A stretch of 6,868 nt of DNA. Source: Chloroflexota bacterium (GTDB lineage: Bacteria; Chloroflexota; Dehalococcoidia; SZUA-161; SpSt-899). This document shows, in pieces, positions 4,426-6,868 of this stretch. The notes beneath the pieces were generated by a model. It searched no databases and was not told the origin of the DNA. It was given only the letters and a program-made list of their open reading frames with translations. Made by a program: the position numbers and the translations under genes. The DNA lies in contig QLUL01000057.1 of the NCBI GenBank assembly GCA_018725425.1, forward strand, positions 1-6,868. The letters are read 5' to 3'. Every line of letters starts with the position of its first letter. Position 1 is the stretch's first letter.

Positions 4426-6868
4426 TTACGGGAGTGCTATAAACCCGAGCGCTCCAAAGGTGGGAAGAGCAACCGCCAGAGGTGCCACAGCCACCTCCAG
4501 CCTGCTACCACCCACCACGAGCTTCCCGGTCATCTCCGCGGTGAGCACCGCCCGCCAGAGACCATCGGCGACCGCCTTGGCCTCGCCGACATGGACAATC
4601 TTACCATGCGCGTCAAGCACGAGGAAGGTCACAAAGTCCACCTCCGCCACCGGGTAAGGCTCGCCCTTGAAGGTTACCTTAATATCGAACGTAGCCTCTC
4701 TCCCGATTCTGACCTCGGCCGGTCCCAAGACCTCGACCTCGGCGAGCATCGGTTCGGCAAAGCCCAGCCACTTCTCTGCCGGGTCGGGGAAGTAAGGGAA
4801 CCTCTTGAGGTGTACGATCTTCTCCACGGGATATGCCCTCTCCAGGTAGAACGGTCCGGTGCCGAGCCAGAAGTGCCCCTTGGCGCCATACCACGCCTGC
4901 AGGTTCCTCCACCTCTCAGCCACCTCAGCGGCGGTCAGGAACTGCCCCAGGGTAGGCTCATAGGGGAAGAGGCCCCCGGCGAGCGCCCGTTCGAGGTGCC
5001 CTCTGAGGATGGGGATGCTCGGGCCGGCGATATAGTTTGTCCACTCCTCTTTGAGCTCCCTCGACTTGGGAGCGGAGAAGGCAAGCTCCTTTGCCGCTTC
5101 AGCGAACAGCCCCAGCGACAGGTTGTGCCAGGCACCGGGCCCCTGAAGATAAAACGGGAACCAGGTCCAGGTCCAGGCATTCCACTCCGCATCCAGGAAG
5201 GCCATGTCGGTAAAGGACTCGATCACCAGCGGGTCCTCGGAGAGAATCCGCATGCCGCGGAAGTGGCCCATGAAGGTCGTGAAGGGCGGCACTGCCGCTT
5301 TGTCGAAGACCGGGCTTGCTTCCTTTGCCCGGTCAAATTCAAGGATCATGCGCATGATGAAGTCGGCCAGGGATAACGGACTGCCGTCGTGCCATTTTAC
5401 AGTATCAAACAGGTCACCAGGATAGTGGACGACGGACCTTAGTCTGGCGGTGAGGCCCTCCGGATACTTTTCCGCCCGGGTGATGAACCGCTGCTCCACG
5501 GCGTCCCAGTCAACCCAGGCATCGGCCGGGACCTCTATCTTGGGGACGAACTCAAGCGTTAGCCAGTCGTGGGTAATGCCTACCGGCAATCCCTCTTTGA
5601 CGTAAATCTCAGCCCGCTCGATCCGTTGAGGGTGATGCAGTCCAGTGAACGGGTCCCACACCGTTCCCCAGTCCGATGTTACACGGATGAACTGCAGGTC
5701 GAAGATCCAGTTTGAGCCGGCAATCGGGTTCCAGGGCTCGGGCAGCAGCTCGGTCGTAGCAACTCTCAGCGCTCCGCCCTCTATGGGCTTCCCGGTGACT
5801 GGATCAACGAAGTGGGAGGTCAACCCCCAGAGGAAAGCGCCGGATATACCACCGGCAAGATCAGCTACAACCCGCATGTCAGCCCGGCGAGGTATAACGC
5901 TGATCAGGTTGGAAACCCAGACCCGGTGCGAATCCTCGAGCGAGAGTTCGAGCGCCCGGGCCATCATCTCCGCACGCTCCTCGACGGTAGTGAAGTCACC
6001 CTTGGCGAGCCGATCAGCAAGCTCGTCGAACTCCGGAGCGGGCTTAAGGGCCAGCCAGAGCGGGCGCGGCATACCCCTGGGGGTGTAGAAGAAGTTGAAG
6101 ACGTCCCCCTGGTCGCGGTCGATTACCGTAGCGATCCAGCCGCCGGTGTAGATATGCATCAGCCCGGCAGCCGGGTCGCCCAGGAGCCAGATCGGAGACG
6201 CCTCGCCCGCTGTCTTCTCTAGATAGATCATGACGAACCCGAGCTCCTCAAGGAGACTCCCTACATAGCGCCCGATGTGGAGCCGCGCATCCTCGATGCG
6301 GGAGAGCATGATTATCTCCACCGGCTTGCCTTCCCAGTGCCAGACCCCCCCAATAAGCTCGGCACCAAGCTTTTTCATCTCCTCAGTGATTATCGCCTTC
6401 GCCTTCGCCGGGTTGTGAGCATAGTAGATCTCAAGCCTCCTGGCGACATCGATCACCCTGGTGTAGTCGGGGAAGGCCGGGTGAAGGACGGTGTAGCGCG
6501 GGACCGCCATTCCCCCCATGATCTCTTCGACGATGTGATCTCGGTCAATCAGCCAGTTCATCGCCTCCCGCATCCGCGGGACGGCGAACGGATTGAGCTT
6601 GCCGGTACCGGGGAAGACTGGGCCTACGGGGTTAAAGGTCAACTCGTTGAATGACCCAAATGCCCGTTCATAGTCCACGCCCGGGTGTTCCACGACCCGT
6701 CGGTAGAGATCAAGACCCACGGGCCACGTAAAGAGGTCAAGCTCCCCGACCTCGATCATGGTGACTGCCTTAGCGTGATCGGGCACCCGAGTGGCGATTA
6801 TCTCGTCAACCCAGGCGCCATACCTGACGGGTGGCGGTGGTGGCTCGATCACCACCGGCTCGACCACT
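4426..6868 (-). CDS. Large family 5 (peptide-type) ABC solute-binding protein with C-terminal Ig-like module, N-terminus off window
   Basis: The frame is open to the right edge; the GTG at 6867 is most likely an internal Val, so signal peptide and first lobe are missing. 813 residues are visible (numbered from that GTG), while ordinary family members total 500-600. Residues about 95-120 hold the family block REAMNWLIDRDHIVEEIMGG, followed by a NPAKAKAII element (152-160). A second stretch starts near GGALRVATTE (364-373) and contains VKWHDGSPLSLADF (490-503) and GTGPFYLE (669-676), blocks that normally precede the first one. Residues about 705-813 look like a beta-sandwich Ig-like module (FDIKVTFKGEPYPVAEVDFV within 727-746). 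It should act outside the membrane, delivering a ligand to the permeases. The ligand is unknown; peptides or other small molecules are possible. From memory, similar large proteins occur in Chloroflexota. It is the first visible gene of the operon, and 116 nt with a strong hairpin separate it from the first permease. Confidence 0.93.
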   Translation of the reverse strand, partial: VVEPVVIEPPPPPVRYGAWVDEIIATRVPDHAKAVTMIEVGELDLFTWPVGLDLYRRVVEHPGVDYERAFGSFNELTFNPVGPVFPGTGKLNPFAVPRMREAMNWLIDRDHIVEEIMGGMAVPRYTVLHPAFPDYTRVIDVARRLEIYYAHNPAKAKAIITEEMKKLGAELIGGVWHWEGKPVEIIMLSRIEDARLHIGRYVGSLLEELGFVMIYLEKTAGEASPIWLLGDPAAGLMHIYTGGWIATVIDRDQGDVFNFFYTPRGMPRPLWLALKPAPEFDELADRLAKGDFTTVEERAEMMARALELSLEDSHRVWVSNLISVIPRRADMRVVADLAGGISGAFLWGLTSHFVDPVTGKPIEGGALRVATTELLPEPWNPIAGSNWIFDLQFIRVTSDWGTVWDPFTGLHHPQRIERAEIYVKEGLPVGITHDWLTLEFVPKIEVPADAWVDWDAVEQRFITRAEKYPEGLTARLRSVVHYPGDLFDTVKWHDGSPLSLADFIMRMILEFDRAKEASPVFDKAAVPPFTTFMGHFRGMRILSEDPLVIESFTDMAFLDAEWNAWTWTWFPFYLQGPGAWHNLSLGLFAEAAKELAFSAPKSRELKEEWTNYIAGPSIPILRGHLERALAGGLFPYEPTLGQFLTAAEVAERWRNLQAWYGAKGHFWLGTGPFYLERAYPVEKIVHLKRFPYFPDPAEKWLGFAEPMLAEVEVLGPAEVRIGREATFDIKVTFKGEPYPVAEVDFVTFLVLDAHGKIVHVGEAKAVADGLWRAVLTAEMTGKLVVGGSRLEVAVAPLAVALPTFGALGFIALP

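Noticed and set aside
4426..4500. Possible C-terminal membrane anchor of the binding protein
   Set aside because: The last ~20 residues are hydrophobic, but they contain two Pro, have no flanking positive charge, and look like the final strands of the Ig-like module seen in similar large binding proteins.
4414..5376. Long plus-strand open frame of 320 codons opposite the binding-protein gene
   Set aside because: It lies fully antisense to a well-supported family 5 gene, has no recognisable domain, and arises from the GC-rich third positions of the real gene.

Overview
The window holds most of one minus-strand transport operon of the peptide/oligopeptide (Dpp/Opp) ABC family, followed by the start of a leucine-rich-repeat surface protein. 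Read in the direction of transcription (right to left) the order is: a very large family 5 solute-binding protein whose N-terminus lies off the right edge, a DppB/OppB-type permease, a DppC/OppC-type permease with a large inserted extracytoplasmic domain, one DppD/OppD-type ATPase with a C-terminal four-cysteine motif, and, 89 nt (74 nt with the longer start) after the ATPase, a PKD-like plus LRR protein that runs off the left edge. All five genes lie on the minus strand. Open frames on the plus strand are shadows of them.

The organism is a bacterium of moderately high GC, with GC-rich third positions and Shine-Dalgarno sites. The unusually large binding protein with a C-terminal Ig-like module, the permeases with enlarged external segments and the PKD/LRR protein fit, from memory, uncultured or anaerobic lineages such as Chloroflexota (Anaerolineae-like) or Bipolaricaulota. 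This is inference only: no marker gene or RNA gene is present to settle it.

The genes work together as an importer. The binding protein captures the ligand outside the membrane, the two permeases form the channel, and the ATPase drives transport. Both permease/permease and permease/ATPase junctions are 4-nt ATGA overlaps, so those three genes should be translationally coupled. The binding protein is separated from them by 116 nt. That gap contains a strong composite hairpin whose 3' arm can alternatively pair with the ribosome-binding site of the first permease, which looks like a way of setting binding-protein and membrane-component levels separately. No second ATPase (DppF/OppF type) is seen where one would normally follow.

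The most interesting points are the mutually exclusive hairpins before the first permease, the apparently out-of-order binding-protein signature blocks, the roughly 185-residue domain inserted in the second permease, and the LRR gene with near-identical 66-bp repeats next to the transporter. No tRNA, rRNA, CRISPR array, insertion sequence or convincing rho-independent terminator was found.
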